64,000 nucleotides of DNA from Nephrocerus scutellatus (GCA_947095585.1 OX352762.1:88958749-89022748); one strand, 5' to 3'; positions 20,646 to 33,324 are shown, counted from the stretch's first letter. Notes: generated by a model not told the origin, from the letters alone. A program made the numbers and translations.

Positions 20646-21548
20646 ATGAATTCATATTTTGAAATTCATTTCACAAATATGCGAGGCATTGAAAGTAATT
20701 TCAACTCGACCGTGGCACATCTTGACGCGAATAAACCTGCGGTTCTAAGTTTATGTGAAACGCAGGCCTCTTATATGGGTACCCCGAATGATTTTCATTG
20801 TCCGGGGTATACTCGTGTCGACTATTTGGTTCCACATCGTGGGGTTATTCTTTTTATTCGTAATGACATAAGTTTAAGTATACCTAATTTTATTTATCCA
20901 AACAGTAATCCCATGTTCAATACGTTATGGATTGAAATTAAAATTTCAAACCATTCGATGTTTATTTGTTCCCTTTATCGTAGTCAAAATTTGTCACCTG
21001 ATGACACTTAAAAAGAGTTTCATTACTTATCAGAAACTATAGACAAAATTTACCAATCCTTACGATTATCAGAATTGGTTGTTTTGGGGGATTTTAATGT
21101 CCACAATGATTCATGGTTGACCTATTCGAATGGTAGAGATAGTTCTGGTGAAACTGCAGAACTATTTTCAAATATTAATCTTCTCACCCAACTCGTTGAT
21201 AAGCCAACTAGGTATCCTGTTACTTCTGGTCAATCTCCTCACCTTTTAGATTTATTTCTAACTACTATGCCAGATAAATATTCAATTGATGTATCTGCTC
21301 CATTAGGACCTTCTGACCATGCATTGGTAGTAGCCAAATTTTCAATAACTCCAGCCTTTATAGAGCCTACTCATAAAAGGCTACTCTGGCACTATAAAAA
21401 TTTCATTCCTTCTTATTTTAAAAAAACAATACTCGTAAGAATAAATGATTTAACGAAATTTGCAGGTCAGCAGTCGCGTGTAAAAAAGCAGCCCATTTGG
21501 ACTACGTTAATTGCACTTCTAAATAAAACCTGGTTAAGTTTCGAATAG
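20646..21548 (+). pseudogene. LINE endonuclease region with stops
   Basis: APE-like endonuclease: CETQASYMG near residue 40, LWIEIKISNHSMFICSLYR, a stop at 21009-21011, then in the same frame VVLGDFNVHNDSWLTYSNG, LLDLFLTTMPDKYS and the catalytic SDHALVVAKF (about 21310-21345). The frame is lost near 21465-21480, and the true continuation has another stop near 21526 before joining the RT frame. Endonucleases of this family nick target DNA to prime reverse transcription. The catalytic GDFN and SDH residues remain, so the decay is moderate. Confidence 0.8.
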
Positions 21549-21571
21549 CTAGAAACAGATCAAACGCTATT

Positions 21572-22867
21572 TTGAAAAGGTCAAAAATAATATTTGACCT
21601 TAAGATTCGAGATAACATGCGAAAAATTTTGAATTCTGATTCAAACAGTCGAAGCTTTTGGTCGTTTGCTGCATTGGTTAAAAGAAACATTGTAGACAAA
21701 ACTACGTCCATTCCATCTTTATTTCATAATGGTATTCATTATAGAACTGATATTGAGAAAGCTAATCTCTTAGCTTCTCATTTCGCTGGTGCGTCTACCC
21801 TTCCTTTAACTAACCAAAGCCCTCCAATTCTCCTGAATCTAGGCCCAGGTATGTCTAAAATCTATTTCCGGAAACGGGTTGTTTCAAAGATTCTTAAAGA
21901 ACTTGACCCAAATAAAGCGACTGGCCCAGACGGTATTCCGCTATTAGTATTGAAAAGATGTCATAATACTTTGGCAAAACCGCTTATCAAATTGTTTCAT
22001 CTCTCAATGAAGAATGGTGTTTTTCCATCAATTTGGAAAATAGCAAATATTCAACCCGTTCCGAAAAAAGGTGATAAATCGGCACCTACGAACTACCGTC
22101 CTATTGGTTTGTTGTCGGTTCTATCGAAGGTAATGGAATCTATCACTAATTTCAGACTAATGAACTATCTGGATTCCAATGTTCTTTTATCCGATGTTCA
22201 GTATGGATTTCGTAAAAATCGCTCTTCAGGTGAACTAATGACGTGCATGACTCATTGTTTGGAGCGAAGCATTGAAAACCTAGGTGAATTAAGCGTTGTT
22301 TCCTTAGATATTTCGAAAGCTTTTGATAGAGTTTGGCGTGATTGTCTTATTAATAAGATTCGTGCACTGAACTTACACTCCTCTCTCATTACATGGATTG
22401 AGAATTATTTATGGAACCGTAAAATAAAGGTTGTATTGAACGGTATATCTTCAGCTTCACATGCGATCAATGCTGGCGTGCCTCAAGGGTCATCCTTGTC
22501 GCCCACGCTCTTCTTGATATATATCAACGACCTGTTGTCTTCTACAACCTGTGATATCCATGCATTTGCTGATGATACAACACTTTCGGCTTCCATTGAG
22601 TTTGTCAGTCAAAAAGAATGCAATTCTCGCTTGATAGGTTCGCGTGAATTAATGAATTCGATAATTCTGCCGAACATTCAAGTCATTCATGATTGGGGTA
22701 GATCTAATAGAGTAGAATTTAACCCAAATAAATTTCAGTCTTGTCTTTTTTCTCAGAAGACAGTTGAACATTACGTTTCACCTGTTATTAATGGTGCCCA
22801 TATTGCGAGATCAGAAAATCTCATTTTGTTCATCTTGATGGAGTTCAAAATAGAGTTATACATTTGA
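21572..22867 (+). pseudogene. LINE reverse transcriptase (431-codon open stretch)
   Basis: RT motifs in order: KATGPDGIPLLVLKRC (about 21917-21962), PVPKKGDKSAPTNYRPIGLL, YGFRKNRSSGE, motif A VVSLDISKAFDRVW (about 22293-22334), GVPQGSSLSPTLFLIYIND (about 22475-22530) and motif C HAFADDTTLSAS (about 22560-22595). The catalytic Asp residues are all present. The frame ends at a stop at about 22865 after a shift, while coding resemblance continues in another frame. The open stretch suggests relatively recent insertion, but the upstream endonuclease frame is broken. Confidence 0.85.
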
Positions 22868-23522
22868 TAAACGATGTATCCATTACTTCGTATCTTGATA
22901 CTTTGGAGCACAGACGAAATGTAGGAGCTTAATTTGTTTTCTACAAATTCTACAACGGTAGATGTGCTATAGAAACCCGTTCTCTAGTTCCAGGTCCTTT
23001 TGTCAGTAACGTAAACACTCGTTTAAGGTCCAATCAACATAGCTTTGCCTTAAAACTTTTTTCATGTAAAACCCAACACTTTAAATCCTCCTATTTTCCG
23101 AGAGTCTCTGCGATGTGGAATCTATTGGTAGATCCCGTGTTTCCCGATTCTTATAATCTGCAGGCCTTCAAATTAGCTGTTAACAACTTCCTGAAGGATG
23201 AAGATGAAGGTTGAAGTGCTCATAAGCTTTTTATTGAATATAAAATATATAATTAAAAAAAAAATTATTATCAATGTTATTTACATTATTTTTAAAATTT
23301 GTAATATTTTCTTGGTCAAGGTTTTTTGTAGTTTTCCCTGGCCATGATTCATTGACGAAAGCATTTGGACTCGCGTCGTGTTAGTTTTTCCGTATTGCTT
23401 TTTTAATGAATCAGGGAGAATTCTGAGAAAATAAATTGAAACCGGCTACAAACGTGAGAAATGTGAATCACATTTCTTCGATTTTTATTTTATTTTGAAT
23501 TTAATAAAGGGCTTAGCCCAAC

Positions 23523-23569
23523 TTATTGCCGTGACGTAAGTCATTCAGGGAGTCCTCCCTTGGCAATAA
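23523..23569 (+). promoter_or_regulatory. Nested 3'-UTR hairpin of the LINE
   Basis: Outer stem TTATTGCC (23523-23530) with GGCAATAA (23562-23569). On the 5' side 16 nt starting GTG, then inner stem AGGGA-GTCC-TCCCT (23547-23560), with only one unpaired base on the 3' side. It sits 11 nt before the poly(A). Likely the RNA structure recognised by the element's own RT; that role is inference. Confidence 0.7.
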
Positions 23570-23592
23570 GTCTCTTTATAAAAAAAAAAAAA

Positions 23593-23665
23593 ATCAAGAT
23601 TCCACCAGCCAGCCACCGACAAAAAGACAGACAACCGGAGAAGAGAATTGTAAATACACAATTTT
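23593..23665 (-). mobile_element. Helentron/DINE-like left-end remnant
   Basis: TCAAGATTCCACCAGCCAGC, CACCGACAAAAAGACAGACA and AGAGAATT parallel the pre-terminal block at 9755-9800. It abuts the poly(A) of the LINE. Confidence 0.45.
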
Positions 23666-25955
23666 ATTTATATTTATTTATTTATTTATAAAAAATAATT
23701 TATTTAATTATTAATAAGGTCCGCCTGTAGTATTTGTTGCTTTTCTTCATATTTCTTTAACGCTTTTTTCTAAGTCATTCATTTCATTAAGTCTACAGTA
23801 TTAAAGGCAAAACCTGACATTATTTTAAAATTTTTGAAATGGGTTATTGTTGTTCTTTTATTTATTTCTTATTTGTCTCTACATCTGTTTACCGGTCTTG
23901 CTTGGCTTCGAAATATTCTTTTGTGATTTGCGATTCAGTAAGTGGTTCAATTAGCTTTATATACAGGTAGATTTTCATTATAATCAAAACAAACAAAAAA
24001 TTCTCTATGGAGGATCTTATAAAATTTAATATCCTTGTTAATATTTTTTTTCTATGGGAATATTATCCAGTAACTATGGCGTTTTTTGTAGTTACGAAAG
24101 AAGACGTAGATTTTGTATATAACAATTATTACAAAATTAAAAATTAATGGAGACGAAAATTGTTCGACTCACTGAGAGAAATTATAAGAAAAGAAAATCG
24201 ATACCTATCTACAAAACAGAATTAAAACCTAAATTTTTGAAAAACTCCTAAATGCGTTGTTAGCCACAGCTGGATAAAGCTGCGATGCACTTGCATTTGC
24301 ATCACATTCGTGCACGAATGTCTGCCAATAAATCAATAATAAATGTGCGACTATTTTAGGTGTGAAGCATACGCAGGGTGAACAATTTGCAATTTGTTGC
24401 ATTCGTATGTCTATTTAGTGAATTTCCTTTTCAATGAAGTTCTTCCTACCGGAAGAGAAGGCGCTAGCCAGCCATAACAGCGTTCACTTAATGTCTGCTT
24501 CACCCACGACTCACCCCTTCTTCTAGGTCCGTTGTCGTCGTTTATTGCAATTAAGTGCGCGCAGTGCAATTCGGAAAACTTATTATTAAATATAAATCGA
24601 CGCGGCACAAATAATGTCCGCTTCGGGGATCGCTCCTGGGCTCATTTTTGCAGCCTGGCGAGAGAATGGCAACGCGCTCATGCAATTAATTAATTAATTA
24701 CAAATATGAATTAATAGGACTTGCTGTTGCTCTTGACTGTTTGCGAAACTGAAACTACAGCGCAGCAAGGACACTGAACGGTCTTTTTGTTTTGCCTCTT
24801 AAATGTTATTGCCGAAAATAATAAATGTACCATGTACGCGAGTGCCAAAGCGTCAGATGACTGTTTTGCCTCCAGGACGAGCCTTCCAATCTATTACAAA
24901 TTCGTTTGTGAAATTAAATAAATTAATCCTTTTGCTTACAAAACAAAACTTTTGCCTTTGCGCACATTCAAACGTAAACACAAAGGATTAAGCTAATGCT
25001 CAGTTGCGCGACATTTGAATTTGAAATTTTTCCATGCGGCACCGTACACTCATACACGTACCCACACGCAAGGTATTACTTCCTTGATTCAGCATCATCA
25101 TAGAATTGCAAATTATAATTGCGTGTAAATTCCTTAAATTAGCATTTAACTGCTTTCAAATGTTCACAGTCAAATATTGCAAACGGCCTTTCCGCGCATT
25201 TGCAAAGTAACAACTGAACAACTCAGTACAAACATAAAGCTTAGCGGAAAGGATTACAGCAAATGTTTCCTTGTTTGATTCAGAAAAACCCGCCAGTTAG
25301 CCACTAAGTGCCACTCGGCGCCTGTGTAGGTAACTGTATATGCTTGCATAAGTTTACGTATCCTATTAAAGGTAAACAATAGCCGCACCATCATCATCAG
25401 GATTGTGCAGCATTTTCTAGCAATAAATTTAATTTCGTGAACACATCCTTTGCGTTTAGGCAATAGTCGACGTCGATGTACAGAGCAAAAAGTTTCCAAT
25501 CCGTTCATACGTACGACAGTACCTGTGGACGAGTAGTGAGAGTCGTCTGATCCTTGTTCATATTTTTTTCCTATAAATATATTCAAAATTAAAATTTATG
25601 CGGCGCATAATCTTGGTGGATTAGATGTGCGACTGCGATGGTTAGGCTCATTCATTCTATTGTGTATAGATATATTATGTGGCAAAAAGTGCTAACGATA
25701 TTAGTTTCGTTGTGTTCATAAAGCGAAAGGACGATCGAGAGTAAGTAATAATTTCATTAGTTATTTTGTTTGGAGGCTTCGTTTTAGGGATTCAAATGGG
25801 GAAGATTTTTCAAAGAAATTCTTTAAAATGTAGTGTAATATTTTAATATCATACATTTTCGCCCATCCAACCACATTCTCGAGAACTGCCTTCTTCGTCA
25901 TAATAATGGTTCAGTGACTAAAAGATGAGGTTTAGGATAAACTAAGTTCCGAATT
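23666..25955. other. otp intron 1, no repeat or gene recognised
   Basis: About 2.3 kb of apparently single-copy DNA. A 110-codon minus ORF (25586-25254) has no motif I recognise. A short TTAATTAATTAATTA run is at about 24687-24701. Confidence 0.4.
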
Positions 25956-26175
25956 TCCCAAAAGGGTATTCCTTTTTTACAGATATGTCAAAGACTAGCA
26001 AGGGAGTAGGAGCGGGAGTTGTGAATCCAATATGCCACAAATCTATTCCGATCTGTAAAGACTGCACGATCCTCCAAGCTGAGCTTTATATGCAATAAAT
26101 GCTGCAATAGATAACTTGATAGCAAAAAGGCAAATAAGTTGTTTAGGCTGTCCCTATTGGCTTCCTTGTATTGCC
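25956..26175 (+). mobile_element. RNase H fragment of a LINE
   Basis: YSFFTDMSKTSKGVGAGVV (about 25968-26025) and ILQAELY (about 26068-26090) match the first two catalytic blocks of a LINE-encoded RNase H (DGS and QAE), with stops following. Fragment only. Confidence 0.5.
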
Positions 26176-26199
26176 ATACTGTTTTTTGGGAGTTTTTTC

Positions 26200-26610
26200 T
26201 CTAACTGCTTGGTTTATTAACGAGAAATTAGCGGATACTACACAATTGTCTGACGAGCCTAGAGGCGATAATACATTGACGGAGTATTTATCAGGACGAG
26301 AGGTAAGAAACAAGTCAAGGGTGTTCGCGGAATGATTTGCAAAGTCAGTCTTGTAGGCTCATTTACAAGCTGAGTAAGGTGATCATACTCAGAGAACATC
26401 TCAACATCCCTTCCTACAGGTGTTGTCTGGCCAGAATGGCGAAGCGACCCAGAATTATGTACATTGAAATCGCCCGCAATAACGATTTCAGTGTTGTCAT
26501 AAATGATGATAAATGAGCAGAAAGAATTCATTCTCTGCCCACGTATGTTGCTGAGATCCACTCTGGAACCACACATAATTATAAAAAACAAACACACAAA
26601 ACACAACTTA
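26200..26610 (-). mobile_element. LINE endonuclease fragment
   Basis: Minus strand: IVIAGDFNVHN, VGRDVEMFSEYDHLTQLVNE (26500-26375), then after a frame change ANTLDLFLTSRPDKYSVNV and LGSSDNCVV (26325-26235). Order and wording parallel the endonuclease of the 20.6 kb element (GDFNVHN, LTQLVDKPTR, LLDLFLT, LGPSDH). SDH has become SDN. Confidence 0.7.
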
Positions 26611-26639
26611 CTGCTTCTTTTAACCGAATTTGATTCATA

Positions 26640-27475
26640 CTAATGGAATGTCTGCATTATACAGTTGAGCTCTTCGGAAGTGTGGCCAGATAGTTTCAAC
26701 AACTTCGCCAATCGCGCCTTTGACTAATCACTCGCTTGTGTCAATTTCTCTTGTAATACTCCAGTTTTGTTGTTTTTAGTTTGAATCACTTTTTCCAAGT
26801 CAGCAGTTTTCAAGTTGCGATCTTTGCCAATAATCTTGTCTTGAGCAGTCACTGTAACCATTACAACGTTCTTTCTTGCAAAATGATCTAGGACCGCTTG
26901 ATTGTGGCTATCGACTTACTTAATTTCTGGATTGATCCGTAAAGCTTTCTCAACAGCGAAATCGCCACAGGCCACAGTTGTTTCCTTCCAATTTAGTCAA
27001 AAGCAGTTGAGTGTATTGTCTTTTTACCTTGCCGACTATCAAATCATTTAGAAGATCGATAAAAGTTGTGTCACCTTATTTGTACGAGCTCGCTGAACGA
27101 AAACTGAAGCCACATATGAGTTGCTAGTTGCATGCGTTCTGGTTGATGGAAATCGGCACTTCCTCGTTTTGGTGGTAATTGCAAAAGATCGCCAAATATC
27201 AACATATTTAGTCCTCCAAAAAGTTTCTTGCTGGTTTTCAATTGTTTAAAGCGCTCTGATCAATCATGCACAGCATCTCGTACGGTACCATGGAAATTTC
27301 ATCGATTATGAAAAATTGCACATCCTTCCACTTTATTCTCATACGACGCAAGAAACCTCTAGTGAGAATTGACATATTGAGAACTTTACCATCTTTTTCT
27401 ATTAGAAGCTTCAAAATCGAATGAAGCGTTGAGCTATGAATTAATCGGGCGGCCACACCAGTGAGTGCATAAACC
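26640..27475 (-). pseudogene. Helitron-type PIF1-like helicase remnant
   Basis: Minus strand: ALTGVAARLIHSSTLHSILK (27470-27410), VQFFIIDEISMVPYEML with Walker-B-like DE (27320-27265), LFGGLNMLIFGDLLQLPPKR (27230-27165), WLQFSFSELVQIR, then after frame changes CGDFAVEKALRINPEI, HNQAVLDHFARKNVVMV and DLEKVIQTKNNKTGVLQEKL (to about 26745). The GD.xQLPP block and the later segments are characteristic of Helitron-encoded helicases. The Walker A P-loop, the Rep nuclease and the helicase C-terminus are absent. It matters because the Helentron-like elements here are non-autonomous and need such a protein in trans; whether this relic is from their parent is unknown. Confidence 0.75.
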
Positions 27476-27829
27476 TTAAACCTTTATTTGTTTTTTCTTT
27501 TTTTTCTTCTCAATTTATGAAATTAAATTTAATCATTTGATGTGAAGAAATAACATCATTATTTTATTAAATATATTATTCCCTAATTAAAAAAATGTAA
27601 ACATAGTTGTAATAGCATATAGCTAAGTCTCTATGTAAATCTCTAATTATGTAAACACAATAAGTTACTCCCAATAAAGAATTATGATATATATAATGAA
27701 AGTTTTTATATAAATGTTCAGAAATCATGGGAAATAACGTGCAATATTCAGAATAATGCAATAGATGTATACCATGAATGTTATACCAACCATCTTCTAC
27801 AGAGCACTAACATGAGTAGAAATGGCCAA

Positions 27830-28560
27830 ACTAAGATCCACTAAAAGAGAATTGAGACAAAGCCAGAGGCTGGCCTGTGTCTTAATAAGAGGAGTCATGC
27901 GGACTTGTCTCACCACCTGATGGGTGTAGGCGATCCCTTGCTTGACTTCTTTCCATTATTGTAGTGGTGGCAATAAAATCTAAGGAGGCACGAGCATGGT
28001 AGGCGATATCACTGACGCCTAAGCAGGAACATAAGTGTAGCAAGTATGCCAAATGGTGAGAAAACTTACTTTCAAGGAAAATTTTGAGTTTATATCGAGC
28101 ACGATGAAGGAACTTAGATCTGAAACTGAATTCCAAAAACAAAAACTATGGGTGTCGGACGCACAATGCGGGAAGACATGCGCAGAATGGAAGTAACAGC
28201 TGTTACTGAAGGATGTAAAAGCCTCCTAGGGAACTACGACCCTAAAGTCAAAGATTACAGGGTTCCTAATTGACTGAGAAGACATGTATGGAAATTAGGG
28301 CTAGAAGAGAATGGCAGATGCATGCTGTGTTTAGAGGCTGAAAAATCTCCAATGCATCTTCTCAGCGAATGCGGAGTAATGATCCAACAGAGAAGGACTC
28401 AAGCGATCTGACAAACTGAGCGACATTTTCTGAATCCACTCCATATCACTAGGTTTTTAAATCATATTGCAATGGAGGAGTAGTATATGGATCGGGCTTA
28501 CACTATCCCTAGAGCACAAGTCGGGGGAAAAGCAATAGATCCGTATGTGCTTCAGTTCTT
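27830..28560 (+). mobile_element. RNase H-type LINE 3' fragment, internally deleted
   Basis: Plus strand: QRLACVLIRGVMRTCLTT (about 27857-27910), the post-RT block typical of RNase H-bearing LINEs, then after a gap RRHVWKLGLEENGRC, MLCLEAEKSPMHLLSECGVM (28275-28390) with a Cys-x2-Cys...His...Cys knuckle, and a degenerate C-terminus to about 28560. Most of RNase H is missing. Confidence 0.6.
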
Positions 28561-29990
28561 CCCTACAACGTTCCCACAATCAATCAATTCATCGAGTTAT
28601 AAGTTATTTTATTTAATAGGACCTAAATTACACCATTCCATCCATTCTATTTACTAAACAGTTTTTAAATTTGTTGAAATTTGCTTTTAAGGTTAAATGC
28701 ATTCTATTCAGAATTTGGCAACTTTAAATTTTTTAATAGATGTGTGAATTTGAAATGTTTGTGTTTGTCATGTATTGTTCTTGCAAAAGTGGCTCAACTT
28801 TCCTAATGACTGGCGACACTGTTCGATTTAACAAATAAAGTCATAAAAAGTTTTCCTTCTAACGGCAATCATACGACATCTTTCAATTTAAATGACGTCA
28901 ACAACACTGCCTACCTAGACCACAACTGGACATACTATTATGTGCCATCATCACATGAACTTTATGTTAAACACACAAACACTGCTCGAGTAGGCAACAC
29001 TTTAGCGAAGTTATAAAACTGTGAGCACTTTGCTGTTTTATTTTTGAGATATGCAACTCTTGTTCTCTGTAGTCTTTACGTGAACACGTACGTAGGACTG
29101 ACGGAGTTGTCGGACAAGTGCTAATTTTGACACATTTTCCATCGGCTACCGTTTGATTAGGCTGGTAGTTGCACGAAACACATTAGTCGTAACTTGCTCT
29201 TTTCGAAAAAAATTATTGCTCTTCTGTTCTTGTCAATTTGATTGCAAATTTGCATCTTAAGCACAAGTAAATTGAAATCGATGAAGTTAATTTTCAAAGT
29301 TTTTTTAGTTTAAATTCAAATACTCGTAAGTACGTTTCTATATACTACTCATAAAAATATTATTTGTTATGTTACCGTTAACAAAATCACTGGTTATTGA
29401 TTCGTGCATGTTTTGTGGTTTTGCTATGACTCCACTTGGCATCCACTATGTCGTGACTAACAAATTAAGGGTGTGGTGTTAGGTGTGATAGATTCAGTTC
29501 TACCGTAGCCGATTGCCGATGGTCACGATTATGTTCAGGTAGTGTACTATTCGAGCCTGGACTTAACACCTCTCTTCTAAAGTCGCATCGTGTTCTTTCT
29601 TTAACTTTGTACCTAGGTGTTTTTTTTTTCAATCGGTGTGTTTTTTAACTTGAATTCGACAAAACAAACTAAAGTCTTACTAACATAAATATTTTTCTTT
29701 TGAAAGCCAACGGCTTTGGGCGCCAAGCATACCAATAGATTAAGCCTCCATCAATTCGTATCAAAATATTATAAAAATGCTTTATGGAGATTTATTTTTT
29801 CTACAGAATTTTATTTTTCCAATATAACCTCTACAATACTCTAGGAATAAACCGAAATTCAGTATATAGCATGACCAGGCTTATATATGTTAGCGGTATT
29901 GATGCGGAAATAGAGAGCTTGGCAAAGTATTTATCATACGTGATGGAATGTTAAAAATGAATCTCTAAACGATATGTCCAAAAATGGGTG
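28561..29990. other. otp intron 1, no repeat or gene recognised
   Basis: About 1.4 kb without repeat matches or coding motifs that I can support. Confidence 0.4.
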
Positions 29991-30049
29991 CGTGTATAAC
30001 TCGTAAAACTCGCGGATTTTTGGGCAAATAAACGCCTTGTAAATAGTAG

Positions 30050-31292
30050 CCTGCTCAGAAAGAGTGGAGTAAAGTATTACGTCCAGGAGGCTTGAAACCT
30101 ACCTCACATTAGTGAAGTGGATCCTGCTCGGATAGTTCTTTGCAGTAGGATTTATAAGACACGCCCAACGGCAGTTCTGGAAAAACTTCTAGGACTTTCT
30201 CCCCTGCACATACACATCAAAAGCGAGGCTGTATAAAGAGCCACAAAACTAAAATTTCTTGAGCAAATTAAAGCAAACAAACACTCTAGCATCATAACCA
30301 AAATTGACTTGGAATAGGTAACACTGTCCAACCATCAGACCTAATGATAACAACAACTAATTTCAAAAGGAATTTTTCGATTAAAATACCCGATCGGAAT
30401 CAAGTTGAAAATATCATAAGTACCCTTCCAAACCATGCATCCATCTGGTATACAGACGGATAAAAAACAAACATAGGAACCGGAGCAGGAGTATTCTGAC
30501 CCAGAATCACACTACGAATACCCCTAGGTAGTTCTTTAACAGTATTCCAGGCAGAAACTATAGCAATAGAAGCCTGCGTCCTGGAATGTACTAAAAGAAG
30601 GTACAGAAGAACCGATATCTATGTGATCTCAGACAGTCAGGCAGCACTGCTAGCACTAAAAGGTCCAGTCTTTTATTCTAAAACAACGTGGAGCTGCTTC
30701 TGTCACTTAGAATAACTGGCCAAAAACAACAAAATCACACTAATGTGGTCTCCCGGACACTCAGGCATATCAGGAAACGAGGCAGCAGACCTTTGCGCAA
30801 GAGAAGGCGCAGAAGGAATTTTCACTGGTCCAGAGCCCAGCATTGCCTATTCCAAATGCCATATCAACTGCAAAATTAAAGAGTGGGAAAATACTACGGA
30901 ATGGAATTCGTCGTCTGTGATGAGACAAGCCAAGAAGCTACTAAAATACATCATTAGTCATGTGGAAAGGTTCATCAAACTGGACCGCCATACACTAAGA
31001 TCACTAGTCTGGTATTTGACAGGACATGACCCATTCCATGACCATATCTTTTGAAAATGGGCATATCCCAATTTGACCGCTGCCGAATGCGTAGCCCTCA
31101 CCCAGAAAAGAATAAAACATTTCAAGGCTCATACAGTTCCCTGGCCGAATACCAGACCAATTGCATTGTCAGATGTGGTGGCATTCACGAAGGAACTGAG
31201 CAATCACATAATGTGGTAAAACATCATCAGGGACGCACAATGCTCAAGGCTCTTTAGACCCACCTATTATAATAATAATAATAATCTAACAT
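30050..31292 (+). mobile_element. I-like LINE 3' half with RNase H and TAA-repeat tail
   Basis: Plus strand: KTRPTAVLEKLLGLSPLHI (about 30158-30215), RNase H with IWYTDG (30450), stop, VFQAETIAIEACVLEC (30545-30592), VISDSQAALLALKG (30624-30664) and, in another frame, MWSPGHSGISGNEAADLCAR (30743-30802), giving the D-E-D-D set. Then IALSDVV-type C-terminal text (31155-31200), CCCACCTATT and (ATA)n at 31258-31292. A TAA-type tail is usual for I-clade LINEs. Two stops and frame changes; dead. Its sister copy on the minus strand is at 63089-64000. Confidence 0.75.
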
Positions 31293-33324
31293 TTTTACAT
31301 TTTATACAACGCTAATTAAAATATTCACAAAACAGGAACTCAAAATTTTTATTTATTTGCACATAATTTTAATTTTTTCTTTACGACCAGAATAATTGAA
31401 TTGATCTGTCAGTTGTATAACATATTAAAAAACAAATACTCATTACAGTTCCTTTTGATGCTCCCGAAATCTTCCTTTACGTACTGGAAGATAAAAATTA
31501 CTGTAGGTAATTACAGTAAAAAGTCGATTGAATTAGCTCCTGTGAACTAAGCGGCACCTTACAAGTCAAATTTGAAAATCTGAACTCACTCACTCAGCAC
31601 GAATGCATGAGTCTGTGCAATAAAATAACACTTTACAACCTGTTGATATGAGAAAAACAATGAAATCTAGTATGTATAACTGATGGCATTGGAACCTTAT
31701 GAGTCGGCGGCATTTACTGTTTACCTTAAAGAATCCGAGCTTTGATTTTACCCCTTTCGAGCGCACTGAATTATTGCAAGAGTACTTTTTCTAGTTTGCT
31801 ACGAAATAGACGACAAACAAACGAAACAACTTGTTGTTTGAATATGAGCGTACAGTGCGCAATAAAAACGTTACCTACAACAGTGCACTGCATACTCTTA
31901 CCTACCTCCCAGATGCGCGCTCATGCATCACGGGACGGACCCATTTGCAGCTGTTATTGTTGTGCACCTACCTCGCTCTAGTCGCTCATGCGTGGGACTG
32001 ACTTATAGAAGGCATGATTTAAACCTTTCATAAATCAGTGATTTCCATTTACTTGAGGCACTTTGGAGGTGCAACATGTACCTTTAGGTGAACATCTGTT
32101 TGCATCGTCAAATAATCTAAGCTGAAGTTATTCGCGTCTTCTCGTGATGAGTAAATGTTTAACTTTGATGGCAGTCACAGACACTGACAATCAGAGGTCT
32201 TTTTGTCGAAACAAAAATTATTGTAACTAAAAGTTCGGAAGAATATTCGAAACTGATCGCCGTGTAGTGCGTCGCAAACTGGCGTGACGCAACACACGCA
32301 GGAGCACTGCGAGATTCTATCAATCGCATATACGTGTTAAAATTCAATTTGTGTTTACTTGAGTTTTTTTTTTTCATTTGTGCAACCTTAACACCACACT
32401 ACGGTACGGAACAAACTGATAGTATAAGAACAACAAAAAAAAACATTTAAGAAGGAGTTAAAAAAGTATATTTGTAATGCTCATCTGGGACAATCGAAAG
32501 AATCTTTTTAAATCTGGAAGGCTGAGAGTCATGTTCAAATTTAAGACCTCACCTAAATTGTAATCGTATCTAAGCTTTGTTCTTCATAATACTCAGCACA
32601 ACGAGTGATTTTCTGTTGGTTAGTTGAGCGATGTAGTATTGTCGGTAGTCATACAGTTTCGATTTTGGATTTTAATGTTGAGTAATAGATCAACTTAGTT
32701 CATACCGACAGTTTCAATTGAATAATCGTTATAAAAAAAAAGAATTTCTCTCTGATTTTTATTTGCGTTAAATCCATCAAAATATTTGCAACAAATTTGT
32801 GTAAATAATAATAATAATTGAATCTACTAATATACCAACTTAGAATTGTCGTGACAACCTGTATTTCCTGTTAAAAAATTATAAAGTGACAAGTTCGTAT
32901 TTCGAAGAAATATTTAAAAATTCAACAACAAAAGATTGATTGAAAATTTAATTAAATTTTGCGGTTGAAGAATTAGCTAATTTTAACTAATTCACTAGTT
33001 TTTATGACTAAATGACTTAATCAAAAACGAAAAATAATTAATAATTAAAAAACAATTATAACAATTCAGTTCAGATATCGTACGTTAACTTCTTCAAAAA
33101 AGTGATGAAATAAAGGAAGAAAATCAAAGTTAATTTAACTTTATTTTAAAGAAAGGGCATGATTTAGAAAAAAACTTATGCTTAACATATGTGTTTTCAT
33201 TATAAACACAACCAATAAATTAACTTATCAAATTGTAGCGTTTAATATTGAAAAACTCATATACTTAACATAAAAAATTAATTTTTATTAAACGTGTGTC
33301 CATCTGTGTCTTTCCACATGGCAG
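31293..33324. other. otp intron 1, no repeat or gene recognised
   Basis: About 2 kb directly upstream of exon 2. No repeat family matched and no convincing ORF. AT-rich toward the acceptor. Confidence 0.4.

Larger units (their letters stand above)
20641..23592 (+). mobile_element. Nearly complete non-LTR retrotransposon (Jockey/CR1-like), decayed
   Basis: Order: AP endonuclease (20646-21548), reverse transcriptase (about 21540-22867), post-RT C-terminus (22830-23213) ending FPRVSAMWNLLVDPVFP and NLQAFKLAVNNFLKDEDEG, a 3' UTR of about 370 bp with a nested hairpin at 23523-23569, and a poly(A) run at 23580-23592. About 80-90 codons between SPVINGAH and LDGVQNRVIHLIND, usually present in related elements, are missing. 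No ORF1 was found. It is the longest LINE in the window and the reference for the fragments at 5.1, 15.0 and 50.7 kb. Clade inferred from motifs only. Confidence 0.85.
16336..33324 (+). other. otp: otp intron 1 (about 17 kb), transposon-rich
   Basis: Bounded by GTGAGT at 16336 and CATGGCAG ending at 33324 after a T/C-rich run. Identified inserts are listed separately. Stretches where I see no repeat or gene are 16340-17545, 17600-17880, 23670-25955, 28565-29990 and 31300-33324. Such islands are where conserved enhancers of a developmental gene would be sought, but no sequence evidence for enhancers is claimed. Confidence 0.55.

Noticed and set aside
25254..25586. 110-codon minus ORF
   Set aside because: No motif, no conserved neighbours; cannot be told from chance.
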